Assembly (NCBI GenBank): GCA_020353135.1 | Contig: CP070688.1 | Coordinates: 1,946,156-1,953,937, forward strand | DNA length: 7,782 nt | Direction: 5' to 3' | DNA from: Chloroflexota bacterium | GTDB taxonomy: Bacteria > Chloroflexota > Anaerolineae > Promineifilales > Promineifilaceae | In this document: positions 6,301 through 7,782 of the stretch, in pieces | Numbering within the stretch: position 1 is the first letter of the stretch | Layout of the letters: each line of letters begins with the position of its first letter | Translations under genes and position numbers: made by a program | Notes under the pieces: model-generated | What the model was told of the DNA's origin: nothing | What the model saw: the letters and a program-made list of their open reading frames with translations, nothing else | Databases searched by the model: none

Positions 6301-7221
6301 GCGCTGAAGAAGGAATTGGGCGACCGGCGCGGCATTGCGCGCGCGTCCATACGGCTGGCGACGACGGTGCTTTTTCAAGGAGATTGTCGACGGGCGCGAG
6401 AACTGGCGGACCAAAGCCTGGTTTCCTTCAAGGAGTTGGGCATTCGGCGAGGCGTGGTGGTGGCACAGCGAATAAGCGCCCTGGTGGCCGTGTACGAAGG
6501 GGATTTTGATCGGGCTGACCAGCTGGCAGAGGAGAGTCTCGATCTTGCCCGGCAACTGGAAGCTCGATTCGAAGCCGCGCTCTGCGAAGTGGTCAAGGGT
6601 CTTAGCGCCCACGCCCAGGCCCGGCTGGCGGAAGCCGAGCGCTGGTTCCAGGAGGCTCTGTCGTTGTTCCGGGAAGTCGACGACAGGCGAAATATCGCCC
6701 ATACGCTGGTAGGCCTGGCCAGAACGGCATACCGGCTCGACGATCATGCCGGCGCCCAAGCGTATTTGGAAGAAAGCCTGTCGCTCTCGCGCACCTTTGA
6801 CATTCAGTGGAGCCTGGCCTATTCGCTCGAGATCATGGGTCTACTGCGGCGGAGCGAAGGCGACCATGAGCGCGCTCTCCAGATGTTCCAGGAAAGCTTG
6901 CGACTTTCCGTGGAGCAGGCGAACCAGCAGGGTATCGTCAATTGCCTGGGCGCCATCGCGGGCCTGGCAGCCATGCTGGGGCGACCCGAGACGGCGGCGC
7001 GATTATTCGCGGTCGCCGAGCGGGTAAGAGAAGAGATCGGCAGCAGGATGGGCCAGGCCGACCAAGAAGAGTACGAGGCCTGTATTCAGCTTACAAAGAA
7101 GCAACTGGAAGGGCAGACGTTCGGCGCATCGTGGAGCGAGGGGCAGGCGATGGGCACGCAGCAGGCTATCAGGGAAGCCATGGGCCGATTCGGACCACAA
7201 AGGGAAACGAGCAACTCATAG
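3397..7221 (+). CDS. SARP/AfsR-type transcriptional regulator: OmpR-like DNA-binding domain, BTAD, NB-ARC ATPase and TPR repeats
   Basis: This 1274-residue cytoplasmic protein belongs to the STAND class, in which nucleotide exchange in a central ATPase couples signal sensing by a repeat domain to an effector. The effector is an OmpR-like winged helix (about 1-105, opening SGLSFNLLGPFEATVDG, with TNLRQTLYRLRQTLP) followed by the bacterial transcriptional activation domain BTAD (about 110-260, containing ALYRGDYLADVYV and DELGVEP). A 75-residue polar linker follows. The NB-ARC ATPase spans about 340-600: Walker A GPGGVGKT (371-378), Walker B LLLVLDN with Asp446, ATSREPLG (473-480) and GIPLAIELAAAR (545-556). 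A winged-helix segment follows to about 680. Residues 781-1220 are eleven TPR units of exactly 40 residues, the likely ligand or partner sensor. All core ATPase motifs are intact. The ATG at 3397 fits the domain start and the leaderless promoter. In AfsR-like proteins such architecture activates secondary-metabolism or stress genes; no such target gene is in the window. It diverges from the cyclic-nucleotide-binding gene and converges on the channel gene. Confidence 0.92.
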   Translation: MSGLSFNLLGPFEATVDGDRHLHFPTTKTQALLAYLLVEETHRPGASHQRGNLMMLLWPDLLPESAQTNLRQTLYRLRQTLPEVEITPDQSEPLLLSDRQSVQVNPAVSYLLDVAEFERALREAERRPPEEQMTVLSEAVALYRGDYLADVYVPDSETFELWAGQVRADLRRRALDALYQIGEQALALGDHQLAQNTARRQIAIDDLHEVAYRQLMLALSAAGERNEALTELGQFTQLLADELGVEPATETAELAEAIRQGEHAPEPRPSPGQQISNESASSERQPRLVLPDRIKDDEAVSYKHLATAKEIRGLAADDLASLLAESAAQKPAGPPSNLPYELNRFVGRQKQIATIFDLFERENTHLVTLTGPGGVGKTRLAIRVASELQPRFEDGVWLIELARLSNPALIAQLTVRTFALVEEDRQTRMQTLIEYLRSRNLLLVLDNCEHLIEDVARFAQTLLRAAPGLRILATSREPLGTEGEIIWTLPPLSSPDPEAAVTPETLDRYEATDLFVERASAVQPRFRINHQNAPAVAQVCACLDGIPLAIELAAARLKALSVEDVAARLDDRFRLLVGNRTSEPRQQTLQALIDWSYDLLPEQERILMRRLSIFAGGWSLEAAEEVCSGRGINEIEVLDLLAQLVDKSLVVTELHRDGIRYQFLETIRQYAADRLEKAEEVDEYRAKHSQYYLRLARESYRKCWGKEQGYYLDRLEIEHDNLRKALARLAEDDPTGEAFLRMAGSLWRFWEVRGYINEGRWWITRALKENPEASTYVRANGLRGAGILARQQGDYEEAKAHHEESLALFRQLGPDFNLQIARQLDALGEIEQYHGNYELAITLHEESLALQREIGDKEGVAASLAHLGVIARERGRYDEAEKLLEQSLDLNRELGDRLRIGVDLNNLGFVATRQCQYERALSLHEEAVQQYRDVSNKLGISESLMNLGNVAKDRGDFRQSVAYYDESLALKKELGDRRGIARASIRLATTVLFQGDCRRARELADQSLVSFKELGIRRGVVVAQRISALVAVYEGDFDRADQLAEESLDLARQLEARFEAALCEVVKGLSAHAQARLAEAERWFQEALSLFREVDDRRNIAHTLVGLARTAYRLDDHAGAQAYLEESLSLSRTFDIQWSLAYSLEIMGLLRRSEGDHERALQMFQESLRLSVEQANQQGIVNCLGAIAGLAAMLGRPETAARLFAVAERVREEIGSRMGQADQEEYEACIQLTKKQLEGQTFGASWSEGQAMGTQQAIREAMGRFGPQRETSNS
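5737..7056 (+). repeat. Coding tandem array of eleven 120-bp TPR units
   Basis: Units begin at residues 781, 821, 861, 901, 941, 981, 1021, 1061, 1101, 1141 and 1181 of the SARP-like protein, each 40 residues long without a single insertion or deletion. Each has the TPR pattern of a helix with LG or LA, then a turn such as GDYEEA or GRYDEA, then a helix ending ESLAL or similar. The units are diverged at the DNA level, apart from a recurring AGCCTGG core coding for Ser-Leu. Forty residues instead of the canonical 34 is common in the Fis1/NPHP3/KLC-like TPR_12 type. Confidence 0.85.
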
Positions 7222-7283
7222 TCTCCGACGCGAAGCGTTCCGAAAAGGCAGGCAACACATTCACGAAATTCAAGAGCTCAATT
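7222..7283. other. Convergent gap between the SARP-like gene and the channel gene
   Basis: Sixty-two bases separate the two convergent stop codons. Only a short dyad, ACGC-GAA-GCGT, is visible shortly after the TAG at 7219-7221. It has no following T-run, so I do not call a terminator. Confidence 0.4.
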
Positions 7284-7782
7284 CTAGGTTGTCCCAACGT
7301 CGTCAGCCGCATGCGCGGGCGCGGCCGGGCTCGCCTTGGGCCGTAAATAGATGACGTAATAGACGACGCCAACGCCGACGGCGCCGCCGATGATGTTGCC
7401 GATCGTGACCGGGAGCAAGTTGGACATCAGGAAATTGCCCCAGGTCAGGGTCGCGTAATCGGCGGCCGAGCTCCCGATGCTGTTCCAGAAGGCCTCCCCG
7501 GCGACCTGCTTGATGGCCAGTCCCATCGGAATGAAGTACATGTTGGCGACGGAGTGCTCAAAGCCGGCGGCGACGAAGGCGGCTATGGGAAAGATGATGG
7601 ACAGGATCTTGTCGGTCGTCGTCCGTGCTGAAAACACCAGCCAGACGGCCAGGCAGACCAGCATATTGCACAGGCTGCCGAGGAAAATGGCCTGGACGAA
7701 TCCATGGCCAACTTTCGCCTGCGCAATGTTAAGGGCATTTAGGCCAACGGCTCCTCCACCAAACGTATATTGGCCAGAGAGC
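7284..7782 (-). CDS. Formate/nitrite transporter (FocA/NirC family), 5' end beyond the window
   Basis: The frame stays open to the right edge; the visible 165 residues are the C-terminal part of a family usually about 260-290 residues long. These are pentameric inner-membrane channels for formate, nitrite or hydrosulfide. The visible part contains the conserved Lys of AKVGHGF (residue 23 counted from the edge, equivalent to Lys156 of E. coli FocA), CNMLVCLAVW, and the family signature GFEHSVANMYFIP with the central-pore His (residue 76, FocA His209). It ends with the last membrane helix, LLPVTIGNIIGGAVGVGVV, then YVIYLR and a 19-residue Ala/Pro-rich tail. The similarity to FocA is close throughout, so a formate channel is the first choice, but NirC-type or other substrates cannot be separated on this part alone. 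An internal ATG at 7662-7664 is not the start, because upstream codons also encode conserved family sequence. Confidence 0.92.
   Translation of the reverse strand, partial: LSGQYTFGGGAVGLNALNIAQAKVGHGFVQAIFLGSLCNMLVCLAVWLVFSARTTTDKILSIIFPIAAFVAAGFEHSVANMYFIPMGLAIKQVAGEAFWNSIGSSAADYATLTWGNFLMSNLLPVTIGNIIGGAVGVGVVYYVIYLRPKASPAAPAHAADDVGTT

Noticed and set aside
3397..7221. Avs-type antiphage STAND defence protein
   Set aside because: The N-terminal effector is an OmpR-like DNA-binding domain plus BTAD, not a nuclease or membrane-acting domain, so a transcription regulator of the AfsR/SARP type fits better.
7662..7664. Internal ATG as the start of the formate/nitrite transporter gene
   Set aside because: The frame is open upstream to the window edge and encodes conserved family sequence including the AKVGHGF segment, so the gene is cut by the edge and does not start here.

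Overview
The window reads as a stretch of a bacterial chromosome of medium-to-high GC content with five intact protein genes, one small hypothetical gene and one gene cut by the right edge. The organism is most likely a member of the Chloroflexota (Anaerolineae/Caldilineae type). I infer this from the style of the large AfsR/SARP-like regulator (OmpR-type DNA-binding domain, BTAD, NB-ARC ATPase, long TPR tail) and its company. There is no rRNA or housekeeping marker here, so the phylum is an inference and an actinobacterial relative cannot be excluded.

Layout, left to right. Bases 1-108 hold no gene, only a small hairpin. On the minus strand, 109-672 is a NusG-paralogue antiterminator, preceded by a 71-residue small protein (744-959). 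These two probably share one transcript, which may start from a TATAAT-type promoter near 1258-1263 and carry a leader of about 290 nt with hairpins. Bases 960-1428 are non-coding but rich in signals: leader hairpins, the promoter, and a 9-bp direct repeat in an 11-bp register. Also on the minus strand, 1429-2250 is an OmpR-family regulator whose receiver domain has lost its phosphorylatable aspartate. Upstream of it, 2489-2860 is a stand-alone cyclic-nucleotide-binding domain protein. Bases 2861-3396 form a divergent intergenic region with an eleven-unit, 10-bp tandem repeat (3191-3299), an inverted repeat and a putative leaderless promoter.

The plus-strand gene 3397-7221 (1274 residues) dominates the window. 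It is a SARP/AfsR-type signal-transducing ATPase regulator ending in eleven TPR units of exactly 40 residues each. It converges on a minus-strand FocA/NirC-type formate/nitrite channel gene (7284 to the right edge, 5' part missing).

Taken together, this is a regulation-dense accessory segment. A transcription antiterminator, a pseudo-receiver transcription factor, a cyclic-nucleotide sensor and a STAND-type transcription factor sit side by side without the histidine kinase, cyclase or biosynthetic genes they might serve. The points most worth following up are the degenerate receiver, the helically phased repeat array upstream of the SARP-like regulator, and the structured leader in front of the NusG-paralogue operon.
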